Assembly (NCBI GenBank): GCA_016700115.1
Contig: CP064999.1
Location: 2,108,001 to 2,172,000, forward strand
Source of the DNA: Sphingobacteriales bacterium
Lineage (GTDB): Bacteria > Bacteroidota > Bacteroidia > Chitinophagales > UBA2359
DNA: 64,000 bases
Reading direction: 5' to 3'
Both the position numbers and the translations under genes were made by a program. Of the stretch, positions 51,561 through 60,261 are shown piece after piece (the first letter of the stretch is position 1; each line of letters opens with the position of its first letter). The notes beneath the pieces were generated by a model. That model was not told the origin of the DNA. It saw only the letters and a program-made list of their open reading frames with translations, and made no database searches.

Positions 51561-52448
51561 ATGCAAATAAAAAAAGATAAAATTAACTGGAATGAGATTT
51601 TCAAAGTCAAGCATATTTTATTCAATGTGTTAGGAGTGGGGTTAGTTACCTTTGCACTAAAAGGATTTATGATTCCGAATCAATTTCTGGATGGAGGAGT
51701 TACCGGTATTTCTATATTGGTGCATGAAATAACACATCTTTCCTTTGCAATGTTAATCATTATTTTTAATATTCCTTTTCTATTTCTGGCTAATCGCATA
51801 TTCGACATAACTTTTACCGTACAATCCTGTATCAGCATCGTCATGCTGGCTGTCTGTATGTCAGTAATTCATATTGATGCTGTTACAACCGACAGGCTGT
51901 TAATTGCATTATTTGGAGGAGGGTTGATAGGATTAGGAATTGGATTTTGTATGCGGGGAGGCTCAACGGTAGATGGAGCAGAAGTACTTGCAGCATTGAC
52001 TATCCGAAAAATTGGGTTAGACACTTCGGAGGTAATTTTTGCCATGAATAGTACTTTATTTTTATTAGCCGCTTATTCGTTCGGCATTACAACAGCATTG
52101 TATTCTATTGTTACCTACTTCGCAGCAATCAAAGCTTTGGACTATGTAACAGATGGCTTTGAACATTACACTTCGCTTCATATCATATCATCTAAAAGTG
52201 ATGAGATAAAAGAACTTATCGTCAAGGGGTTTGGCAAAGGCATCACCGTTTTAAAAGGTGAAAAAGGATATTTACCGGACAGTTTTGAAGTCCGTACTGA
52301 ATGTGATGTAGTTGTCACTATTGTTACAAGACTTGAACTGTTAAGAATAAAAGAGGCGGTCATTAAATTAGACCCTTTGGCATTTATCTACATTCAACAA
52401 GTCAAAGAAGCAAACGGGGGGATACTCAGTAAAGTAAAAAATCACTGA
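51561..52448 (+). CDS. YitT-family membrane protein (DUF161/DUF2179)
   Basis: An integral membrane protein of 295 residues with five or six hydrophobic segments. The family signature GGVTGIS follows PNQFLDG in the N-terminal half. A soluble C-terminal DUF2179 domain follows (about 210-285; GKGITVLKGEKGY, IYIQQVKE). I start at ATG 51561 rather than the TTG at 51552. YitT proteins are widespread transporters or channels of unknown substrate. Confidence 0.85.
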   Translation: MQIKKDKINWNEIFKVKHILFNVLGVGLVTFALKGFMIPNQFLDGGVTGISILVHEITHLSFAMLIIIFNIPFLFLANRIFDITFTVQSCISIVMLAVCMSVIHIDAVTTDRLLIALFGGGLIGLGIGFCMRGGSTVDGAEVLAALTIRKIGLDTSEVIFAMNSTLFLLAAYSFGITTALYSIVTYFAAIKALDYVTDGFEHYTSLHIISSKSDEIKELIVKGFGKGITVLKGEKGYLPDSFEVRTECDVVVTIVTRLELLRIKEAVIKLDPLAFIYIQQVKEANGGILSKVKNH

Positions 52449-53179
52449 TGCTATTGAAAGTAATCAGCACAGTCTTAGGGTAAGCCATCTTTTTTTATTT
52501 TGATAGACGTTAGGTCATTATCAAAAAAGACAGATTTCAAGCGCAATTTTGCAAAGCTTTCTGCTCCGGAACTTTCAGAATTCAGCCCATCAACAGCCAT
52601 TTATGAATCGCCGATAGTTTTAATATTTTCAATATGCAAGGCATCCGCTTTGTCATCTATTTTATAGAATATATGGTTTGTCAAATGCACGCGTTTGTCG
52701 GGAGATATATTATCTGCTAAGGAAGAGAGCCCCACGATATCTGTAAATAACTTTAAAATCCAATCGAGACCGGTATCTTTAAACGGAATGAAAATGTATG
52801 TTGGTCATAATTCTATCTGTAAAGGTATATAGATTAGAGCATTGCTATTTGCTTCAATTATATTGTTTCAGGTGAAAGAACACGATAACTCAAAAACACT
52901 ATATTCCGAAATAAACACAATTGTTTCATAAAAAATCTATAAGTTCTTATTTTAGCAATGCCTTTTAGTTATTGAACAACTCAAAGAAAACCAAAAGCAA
53001 CAATAGGCATAAGTCAGGTTAATTTATTCAAAACCTATTAAAAGCCCATAATCAGGTCAGTTTGCATGATTTGATTCTATTAAGCTATAACTCAAACACA
53101 GGAGTGTTGCCTTAGAACCCAGTACTGGGTACCTTGATCAAAGCTCTGCTTTTACGATTTCTTTGACCCCATTATTCAT
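52449..53179. other. Long gap with a cyclase remnant
   Basis: About 730 bases hold the adenylate cyclase remnant (52580-52755) and a perfect palindrome, ACCCAGTACTGGGT, at 53117-53130. Nothing else is recognised. Confidence 0.55.
52580..52755 (-). pseudogene. Adenylate cyclase domain remnant
   Basis: Minus-strand translation gives KLFTDIVGLSSLADNIS, later IENIKTIGDS, a stop, then MAVDGL. This aligns with LFADIVGFTRLSQRIT and EKIKTIGDCYMVVAGA of the cyclase at 49212-51164. A stop replaces the Tyr of the YM motif, and flanking sequence is lost. It indicates a third cyclase copy that has decayed. Confidence 0.8.
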
Positions 53180-53656
53180 TTATTTAAGCTCTGAAAGTAT
53201 TAATTTTTTTTGCTTAAATGTGTTTATTATCGCTTTCTGCCTCACCGCGGTATCATCGCTATGAATCAGGTCAAAGTATTCAACGGGAACAACCTGCCAC
53301 GACAAACCATACTTATCTTTGCACCATCCACATACCCCTTCTTCGCCGCCGTTAGAAGTAAGTGCTTCCCAATAGTAATCCACCTCTTCCTGGTCTTTAC
53401 AATTTATCACGAGTGAAATAGCTTCATTGAATTTAAACATCGGACCTGCGGCAAGAATTGAAAATTCCACTCCTGACAGCTCCATGACAGCGGTTTCAAA
53501 ACTTCCATCATTGCCTGTACCATCTGCTGATGGCATATTTTCAAACAACTGATAGTCTTTCAGCGTACCCTCCTTAAATATAGAGAGGTAATATTCTGCC
53601 ACTGCTTTAGCATCTTTTTCAACCCAAAGACAAGGGGTAATTTTCTGATTGTTCAT
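53180..53656 (-). CDS. VOC-family (PhnB-like) protein
   Basis: A 158-residue glyoxalase/bleomycin-resistance fold protein of the PhnB-like group (NQKITPCLWVEKDAKAVAEYYLSIF; GWCKDKYGLSWQVVP). I start at ATG 53656; an earlier in-frame ATG gives 18 extra residues without family similarity. The exact reaction is unknown for this group. Confidence 0.82.
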   Translation of the reverse strand: MNNQKITPCLWVEKDAKAVAEYYLSIFKEGTLKDYQLFENMPSADGTGNDGSFETAVMELSGVEFSILAAGPMFKFNEAISLVINCKDQEEVDYYWEALTSNGGEEGVCGWCKDKYGLSWQVVPVEYFDLIHSDDTAVRQKAIINTFKQKKLILSELK

Positions 53657-53710
53657 TGCATTTGCTTTTTGAATATTTAAAATAATTTGTCTGATTTTCT
53701 GTTGCTTCAA

Positions 53711-54134
53711 AGTTATCAGGTCATGTATTGTTTGTAATAGTCGCTACAATACATCGGTGTTATGCCTTGCTTGAGTTTCCCAAAATTGCCCGGAACATTC
53801 ATTGATCTTCAATTTAATTCGCAATTTCTTTATTAAAAGAGAATACTAAGGTCTTTGTACCCGTGCACTAGTAGATACCTAAATACCAAAACCATCTAAT
53901 CAGGGTATATTCCACCGCAAATAAACTACACCGCTCTCATATTTTTTAAATTTGTTGTTCAAAATTTTAATATTTTCCCTAAGAACACATTTTTACTAAA
54001 GCTGCTCTTTTAAATCTAGGCAGGATAAGGGATTTTTTTAGTAAAAAGGAGAATATCTTAGACAGGAGAAGCCTTTTTTGTAGCTTAAAACAATCCAGCC
54101 TGTTTTGTCCTGTCTATAAATTTGAAAGGGTAAG
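53711..54134. other. Intergenic gap with a weak inverted repeat
   Basis: About 420 bases. TAGACAGGA at 54059-54067 is repeated inverted at 54108-54116, with 40 bases between. It could be a weak structure near the idi end. No coding sequence is seen. Confidence 0.4.
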
Positions 54135-54695
54135 TTAAGCAAACAGCTTTCTGATTGCGAATACCGACAACAGGTTTTTGGAGGTTAGTTCGAGTAAGGC
54201 GGTTTTAAACCAAAAGGTATAATTTTCCGGAAACTCGTTAAGGTCTTTGAATAGTTCAGGCATACTTATCCAACGAATAGCCTGAACTTCGGAGCGGTTA
54301 TACATCGAAGTGTCGCCGTCATAAATACCTACAAATACAGTATCTAATTCATGTTCTATCAGTTGGGTTGCCTCGTCTTCTGCACGGTATATAAAGGTAA
54401 ACACCTCCTTTAGCGGGGTTTCAAATCCCAGTTCTTCTTTCACTCTTCTATGTGCGGCAGCTTCGTCGGCTTCCTTCAATCTTTGATGACTGCAACAGCT
54501 ATTACTCCACAAACCACCAAAATGATATTTATCTAATGCCCTTTGCTGCAAAAGCATTTGCCCCTTACTGTTAAAAATAAACACACTGAAAGCCTTGTGT
54601 AACAACCCTTTTTGATGGGCTGCCATTTTCTCTTCTGTTCCCAGAACTTTACCTTTTTTATTGACCAGCACTACATATTCAAGGGTATCAATCAT
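54135..54695 (-). CDS. idi: Isopentenyl-diphosphate delta-isomerase type I
   Basis: Interconverts IPP and DMAPP for isoprenoid synthesis. It is a 186-residue Nudix-fold protein with the catalytic Cys in SNSCCSH, the Nudix-like helix (AAHRRVKEELGF) and the Glu of EHELD. The length is normal for type I enzymes. It is divergent from nrdB; no other isoprenoid gene is near. Confidence 0.92.
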   Translation of the reverse strand: MIDTLEYVVLVNKKGKVLGTEEKMAAHQKGLLHKAFSVFIFNSKGQMLLQQRALDKYHFGGLWSNSCCSHQRLKEADEAAAHRRVKEELGFETPLKEVFTFIYRAEDEATQLIEHELDTVFVGIYDGDTSMYNRSEVQAIRWISMPELFKDLNEFPENYTFWFKTALLELTSKNLLSVFAIRKLFA

Positions 54696-55036
54696 AGACG
54701 GATATATTTATCAGGTTTTAGCGCTTGCTTAAAGCTTGAATATCAATAAAAAACGAACGCAATTTTTTTGATTTGTTGTATGACGGATTGTAACAGTTTC
54801 CAACATCATAAGGTTTTGCTTCAAAGCGTTTAAATGTTGGAAAAAAACGGATCAAAGCCTGACTTTTGTCATAGATTTTTCAAGTTATCCACAACAGATG
54901 GGATAACTTTTTTTTAGGACAAAAAATTCAACCCCGTACCTTAGCGTAGCACTTCTGCCATAGTCGAACATCCCTGCCCTGAAAAGGGGCTAATTTGATA
55001 ACCAATTTGTTTCAAAATAAGATTTCAGTTTAAAAA
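54696..55036. other. Divergent idi-nrdB intergenic region
   Basis: About 340 bases. They hold a DnaA-box hairpin (54882-54915) and a promoter-like TACCTTAG (about 54937). No gene is seen. Confidence 0.5.
54882..54915 (+). promoter_or_regulatory. DnaA-box-containing hairpin upstream of nrdB
   Basis: TTATCCACA (54885-54893) equals the canonical DnaA box. It overlaps the left arm of a 9-bp hairpin (AAGTTATCC with GGATAACTT) followed by eight T. A terminator is unexpected between divergent genes. DnaA control of nrd genes is known in E. coli. Confidence 0.4.
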
Positions 55037-56008
55037 ATGAACTCAACAGAACCAATTTTGATGGAGAACAAAGACCGGTTTGTTCTTTTTCCGATTAAGT
55101 ATGCCGATGTATGGAAAATGTATAAACAGGCCGAAGCGAGTTTTTGGACGGCCGAAGAAATTGACCTTTCACAGGATTTGACCGATTGGGCAAAGTTGAA
55201 TGAAGATGAGAAACATTTTATAAAACACATTTTAGCTTTTTTTGCAGCAAGTGACGGCATTGTGAATGAAAACCTTGCCATCAATTTTATGAACGATGTT
55301 CAAATACCGGAAGCGCGTTGTTTTTACGGTTTTCAGATTGCCATCGAAAATATTCATTCCGAAACCTATAGCTTGCTGATAGATACTTATATCAAAGATC
55401 CTTCTGAACGAACCTATTTGTTTAATGCCATTGAAACGGTACCCTGTGTAAAAAAGAAAGCAGATTGGGCACTTCGTTGGATTCAGGATGCCCCAACGTT
55501 TGCGCATCGGTTGATAGCATTCGCTTCTGTCGAAGGCATTTTTTTCAGTGGCAGTTTTTGTTCCATTTTTTGGCTTAAAAACCGTGGCCTGATGCCCGGT
55601 TTAGCTTTTAGCAATCAACTTATAAGCAGGGATGAAGGGCTTCATTGCGATTTTGCCTGTCTGCTTTACGGAATGTTGCAAAACAAACTCAGTTATGAAG
55701 AGGTCAAAGTCATCATTTGCGAAGCAGTAGATTACGAAAAAGAGTTTGTTACAGATGCGCTTCCTGTTTCGCTGATAGGTATGAATGCCGAACTGATGCA
55801 GCAATATATTGAGTTTGTCGCGGACAGGTTGCTTGTAGCTTTGGGGTATGAAAAGGTATATCAAGCCTCAAATCCTTTCCCTTTTATGGAGATGATCAGT
55901 TTGCAGGGGAAAACCAACTTTTTCGAAAACAGAGTTTCAGAATATCAAAAATCAGGAGTGATGGCCGAAAAATCATCTCAGGTTTTTGCGTTGGATGAAG
56001 ATTTTTAA
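55037..56008 (+). CDS. nrdB: Ribonucleotide reductase class Ia, small subunit
   Basis: Holds the di-iron tyrosyl radical cofactor. Key residues are visible: the D in AASDGIVNENL, and E-N-I-H-S-E-T-Y, which aligns with E. coli E115, H118 and radical Y122. Later E and H ligands lie in RDEGLHCDF. The length of 323 residues fits eukaryote-like R2 proteins. nrdA follows after about 200 bases. Confidence 0.93.
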   Translation: MNSTEPILMENKDRFVLFPIKYADVWKMYKQAEASFWTAEEIDLSQDLTDWAKLNEDEKHFIKHILAFFAASDGIVNENLAINFMNDVQIPEARCFYGFQIAIENIHSETYSLLIDTYIKDPSERTYLFNAIETVPCVKKKADWALRWIQDAPTFAHRLIAFASVEGIFFSGSFCSIFWLKNRGLMPGLAFSNQLISRDEGLHCDFACLLYGMLQNKLSYEEVKVIICEAVDYEKEFVTDALPVSLIGMNAELMQQYIEFVADRLLVALGYEKVYQASNPFPFMEMISLQGKTNFFENRVSEYQKSGVMAEKSSQVFALDEDF

Positions 56009-56211
56009 ATAGAGTATTTTTTATAGTTGAGAATTTCCGTTTTTTAATAATGCCCTGTTTAACAGGGTTGGCGCATGTTTTCTAACCCATGTCACTGCTT
56101 TTTACAAGCGTGGCATGGTTTTTTGCGCATATAGACCAAAATATAAAAATATTTAGCAAGGGACATAATTATAAACACAAACATTCACCCAAACAAAAAA
56201 CAAAAACAGAT

Positions 56212-58596
56212 ATGTTTGTAATCAAACGCAGCGGAAAAAGGGAATCAGTTTCATTTGACAAGATTTTGAAGCGTATTCAAAACCTTTGCACCGGGTTAAA
56301 CAACCTGGTTGAACCGGTTGGTATTTCCCAAAAAGTGGTACAAGGTCTGAGGGATGGGATTACCACCACCGAACTGGACAATTTAGCTGCACAAACCTCA
56401 GCAGCCATGATTACTATTCATCCCGATTATGGCATATTGGCTGCCCGCATTGCCGTTTCAAACCTGCATAAAAACACCCGGGAATCATTCTCCAGAAATA
56501 TTAAAGACATGTTCAGGTATGTTGACTCCAAAGTTGGGAAAGCTGCTTTGGTTTCAAAACGCCTTTACGATATTGTTCAGGCCAACAAAGAACGGTTAGA
56601 CAATGCTATTGATTACGCTCGTGATTTTGATTTTGATTATTTTGGTTTCAGAACCCTCGAGCGCTCATACTTGCTCAAAATGCATGGATTTATTGTTGAA
56701 CGGCCGCAGCACATGTTTATGCGGGTAGCTGTTGGTATTCATTATGAAGATATTGATGCCGCAATTGAAACCTATCACCTGATGTCACAAAAGTGGTTCA
56801 TACACGCAACCCCTACTTTATTCAATGCAGGCACACCACGACCCCAGTTGTCGAGTTGTTTTTTGCTGACCATGCAGGACGATAGCATACAGGGAATTTA
56901 CAACACCTTGAAACAATGTGCAGAAATTTCTCAATCTGCAGGAGGTATCGGACTAAGCATCCACAATATCCGGGCAAAAGGGAGCTATATCAAAGGAACC
57001 AATGGCGAATCTAATGGATTGGTGCCTATGTTGCAGGTTTTCAATACAACTGCCCGTTATGTTGACCAAGGCGGCGGAAAACGCAAAGGTGCATTTGCCG
57101 TTTATCTCGAACCCTGGCACGCAGATATTTTCGATTTTCTCGAACTGAAAAAAAATCACGGTAAAGAGGAAATGCGCGCCCGAGATTTGTTTTATGCCCT
57201 ATGGACTCCCGATTTGTTTATGCGGCGGGTGATGAAAGACGAAATGTGGTCATTGTTTTGTCCCAACGAAGCGCCGGGACTTTATGACAGCTACGGTGAA
57301 GAATTTGAACGGTTATATGAACAGTATGAACGGGAGGGCAGGGCGCGTAAAACCATCAAAGCTCAGGACCTTTGGTTTGCTATTCTCGATTCTCAGGTCG
57401 AAACCGGAACCCCCTATATGCTTTACAAAGATGCAGCGAACCGGAAATCCAATCAAAAAAACTTAGGCGCTATCAGGTCGAGCAATTTATGTACGGAAAT
57501 CATGGAGTTTACTTCCAAAGACGAGGTCGCTGTTTGCAATCTCGCTTCCATCAATTTATCGAAAATGGTGGAAAACGGAGCGTTTAACCATCAAAAACTG
57601 CACGAAATCACCAAAACAGTTACGCGCAACCTGAACAAGGTGATTGATATAAACTACTACCCTGTACCGGAAGCAAAACGTTCAAATATGAGGCATCGCC
57701 CTATCGGAATCGGAGTGCAAGGGCTTGCAGATGCCTTTTTGTTGTTGCGGTTGCCGTTTGAAAGCGAACAAGCCCGAAAGCTCAACAAGGAAATTTTTGA
57801 AACCATTTACCACGCAGCACTAACTGCTTCCTGTGAGCTTGCGCAACAATATGGTCATTATGAAACCTTTAAAGGCTCGCCGGCAAGTGGTGGCGTATTG
57901 CAATATGATATGTGGGGAGTTGAACCGGGAGACCGGTGGGATTGGTACACCCTAAAGGCAAACATAATGAAGTATGGATTGCGCAATAGCCTGCTTTTAG
58001 CACCTATGCCAACCGCATCCACTTCTCAGATATTAGGCAATAACGAGTGTTTTGAACCTTATATGTCCAATATTTTCACCCGCCGCGTATTGAGTGGTGA
58101 GTTTATTCTTCTAAATAAACACTTATTGAAAGATCTCATTGAATTAGGTCTTTGGGATGATGACCTGAAAAACTCGTTAATTGCCAACAACGGTTCTATT
58201 CAAAACATTGAAGGTATTCCGGACGAGATTAAGGAATTGTATAAAACAACCTGGGAAATTAAACAGAAAACCCTGATTGACTATGCTGCCGACAGGGGGC
58301 CTTTTATCTGCCAAAGCCAAAGTCTGAATGTGTTTATGGAGGATGTTAACTATAAGAAACTTTCCAGTTTGCATTTTTATGCCTGGCAAAGAGGGCTTAA
58401 AACAGGAATGTATTATCTGCGTACCCGGCCCGCTGCCGACCCGATTAAATTTACAGTAGATGTAACGCGATTGCGTCGTCCACAAACAGAAGATAACAAC
58501 GAAGCACCTTCTACTATTACCGATGAAGAAGTAGTTGCAATGGTCGCCAAGGTTTGTAGTATTGATAATCCCGATTGTGAAAGCTGCAGTGCATAA
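56212..58596 (+). CDS. nrdA: Ribonucleotide reductase class Ia, large subunit
   Basis: Reduces ribonucleoside diphosphates. It has an N-terminal ATP-cone (about 1-90; MFVIKRSGKRESVSFDKI) for allosteric control. Active-site cysteines are in LSSCFLL, NLCTEI and AVCNLASINL, and the C-terminal redox pair is CESC. I start at ATG 56212, giving 794 residues; the earlier ATG at 56089 adds 41 residues without family similarity. It lies downstream of nrdB. Confidence 0.92.
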   Translation: MFVIKRSGKRESVSFDKILKRIQNLCTGLNNLVEPVGISQKVVQGLRDGITTTELDNLAAQTSAAMITIHPDYGILAARIAVSNLHKNTRESFSRNIKDMFRYVDSKVGKAALVSKRLYDIVQANKERLDNAIDYARDFDFDYFGFRTLERSYLLKMHGFIVERPQHMFMRVAVGIHYEDIDAAIETYHLMSQKWFIHATPTLFNAGTPRPQLSSCFLLTMQDDSIQGIYNTLKQCAEISQSAGGIGLSIHNIRAKGSYIKGTNGESNGLVPMLQVFNTTARYVDQGGGKRKGAFAVYLEPWHADIFDFLELKKNHGKEEMRARDLFYALWTPDLFMRRVMKDEMWSLFCPNEAPGLYDSYGEEFERLYEQYEREGRARKTIKAQDLWFAILDSQVETGTPYMLYKDAANRKSNQKNLGAIRSSNLCTEIMEFTSKDEVAVCNLASINLSKMVENGAFNHQKLHEITKTVTRNLNKVIDINYYPVPEAKRSNMRHRPIGIGVQGLADAFLLLRLPFESEQARKLNKEIFETIYHAALTASCELAQQYGHYETFKGSPASGGVLQYDMWGVEPGDRWDWYTLKANIMKYGLRNSLLLAPMPTASTSQILGNNECFEPYMSNIFTRRVLSGEFILLNKHLLKDLIELGLWDDDLKNSLIANNGSIQNIEGIPDEIKELYKTTWEIKQKTLIDYAADRGPFICQSQSLNVFMEDVNYKKLSSLHFYAWQRGLKTGMYYLRTRPAADPIKFTVDVTRLRRPQTEDNNEAPSTITDEEVVAMVAKVCSIDNPDCESCSA

Positions 58597-58829
58597 AGTT
58601 GGTCATTTGCCTTTAGTGTATTAAATCTTTTAAGCCAATATATCTGAATTTTAACGCCGGTTAACTGAATTCGTCAAGGATTGGTTGCCGGCTTTTTCAT
58701 TTCTTAATTACCTTGTTTATTTGTTTACCTCATTCTATTATTTTACTTTTACAGGGTTTTCTAAAAATTGCTGTTGAGACAAAACCTAATTCCCAATTTT
58801 TATTTTTAACTCCATCATAACTTAATTTT

Positions 58830-59948
58830 ATGCTGTTTACAATCTCTACCAATACCCTGCAAAAACAATTGCAATTAGTCAATGGAGCTGTAGGGGCAGG
58901 GGCGGTTATGCCCATTTTGAGCGATTTTTTGTTTGAACTTGACGGATCTACTCTTAGTATTATCGCCAGTGATATGGAATTAACCATGCATACCGATGTC
59001 GAAGTGATGGGGACTGAAGATGGTGCAATTGCTATTCCTGCAAAAATGCTGACCGAAGTAATTAAGAACCTTCCCGAACAGCCTTTGACCTTTGTGGTAG
59101 ATGAAGAAACCGGTGCTATTATCATTCGTTCGCAAAACGGAGAGTATAAAATTGCCGGAGAAAATGCAGCCGAATTTCCCGAAATGACAACTTTATCCGG
59201 TGCACAGACCATTACGCTAAATTCAGACCTTTTATTGGCTGCTGCAACAAAAACGCTGTTTGCTACAGGCACAGATCAACTAAGACCGGCAATGACCGGA
59301 ATTTTTTGCAAATTTGATGAAAACGGTGCAGTTTTTGTCGCGACCGATGCCCACAAATTAGTAAAACTCGAACATACTGCACAAACCTATACTGAAAATG
59401 TATCCTTTATTTTGCCCCGAAAAGCCCTGACCCTTCTTAAAAATGCATTGCCCGCCAATACCATTGTCCATCTTACCTATAACGCCTCTAATGCCCTTTT
59501 TACCTTTGAATCGATTAAGTTGAATTGTCTGTTAGTCGAAGGGCGGTTTCCGGACTATTCCGTTGTTATTCCAACAAAAAATCACAATATCATTACAGTT
59601 GACCGAAATGAATTGCTTAACGCTACCAAGCGGGCCGTCATTTTTTCCAACAAATCAACTTTTGAAGTCGTTTTTACACTTTCAGAAAACACACTGAAGC
59701 TAAATACGCAAGACCTCGATTTTGCAACAGAATCACATGAAAACATAGCCTGCGACTATCAGGGTGAAGAACTTGAAATTGCTTTCAACGCCCGGTTTCT
59801 GATTGAAATGTTGTCAGCGATTGAAACAGACGAAGTTCGAATTGAACTTTCTGTTCCTTTTAAGGCAGGACTTGTGCTTCCGGCAACTCAGGAAACGGAT
59901 GAACATTTGCTGATGCTCATTATGCCGATTATGCGGCATAGACAATAG
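58830..59948 (+). CDS. dnaN: DNA polymerase III beta sliding clamp
   Basis: The ring that keeps the replicase on DNA. It has 372 residues and three topologically equal domains, as expected, with conserved segments MPILSDFLFEL, ATDAHKL and FPDYSVVIP. The C terminus ends in LIMPIMRH, close to the usual PMR ending. It follows nrdA by about 230 bases. dnaA and a clear origin are not in the window. Confidence 0.93.
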   Translation: MLFTISTNTLQKQLQLVNGAVGAGAVMPILSDFLFELDGSTLSIIASDMELTMHTDVEVMGTEDGAIAIPAKMLTEVIKNLPEQPLTFVVDEETGAIIIRSQNGEYKIAGENAAEFPEMTTLSGAQTITLNSDLLLAAATKTLFATGTDQLRPAMTGIFCKFDENGAVFVATDAHKLVKLEHTAQTYTENVSFILPRKALTLLKNALPANTIVHLTYNASNALFTFESIKLNCLLVEGRFPDYSVVIPTKNHNIITVDRNELLNATKRAVIFSNKSTFEVVFTLSENTLKLNTQDLDFATESHENIACDYQGEELEIAFNARFLIEMLSAIETDEVRIELSVPFKAGLVLPATQETDEHLLMLIMPIMRHRQ

Positions 59949-60037
59949 GACAACTGCTGCCGCATCAATTCTGCAAAGTAAGTTTTAGCTCATTTTAAAA
60001 GCCTGCAGGATTTTTTTACAAATTAAGGAACCAATTG

Positions 60038-60068
60038 TTGCTAAATAAAATTTTTGATTCTACCTTTG
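60038..60068 (+). promoter_or_regulatory. Promoter of tRNA-Thr
   Basis: TTG (60038-60040), 20-base spacer, TACCTTTG (60061-60068). A close match to the Bacteroidota consensus, 22 bases before the tRNA. Confidence 0.7.
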
Positions 60069-60090
60069 CCCCGCTTTACGGGCAAACGCC

Positions 60091-60163
60091 GCCAGCGTAG
60101 CTCAGTTGGTAGAGCAGCTGATTTGTAATCAGCTGGTCGGGGGTTCGAGTCCCTCCGCTGGCT
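60091..60163 (+). tRNA. tRNA-Thr (anticodon TGT)
   Basis: A full cloverleaf of 73 bases. The acceptor GCCAGCG pairs with CGCTGGC, the D stem is GCTC/GAGC, the anticodon stem GCTGA/TCAGC, and the loop TTTGTAA holds TGT. The T arm is GGGGG-TTCGAGT-CCCTC. CCA is not encoded. Confidence 0.97.
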
Positions 60164-60180
60164 CTTCAAAAAAACAATTA

Positions 60181-60216
60181 AAAAAAGGCACTTCGAATAC
60201 TCGAAGTGCCTTTTTT
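60181..60216. terminator. Bidirectional terminator
   Basis: A perfect 16-bp stem (60181-60196 with 60201-60216) with a 4-base loop and A/T runs on both sides. It serves tRNA-Thr on the plus strand and the T9SS gene on the minus strand. Confidence 0.92.
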
Positions 60217-60261
60217 GATTCAATCAATAGCAACTCTATCAAAGTGCCATTTCCTGCAATA

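Noticed and set aside
58830..59948. Replication origin next to dnaN
   Set aside because: No dnaA gene and only one DnaA box several kilobases away.
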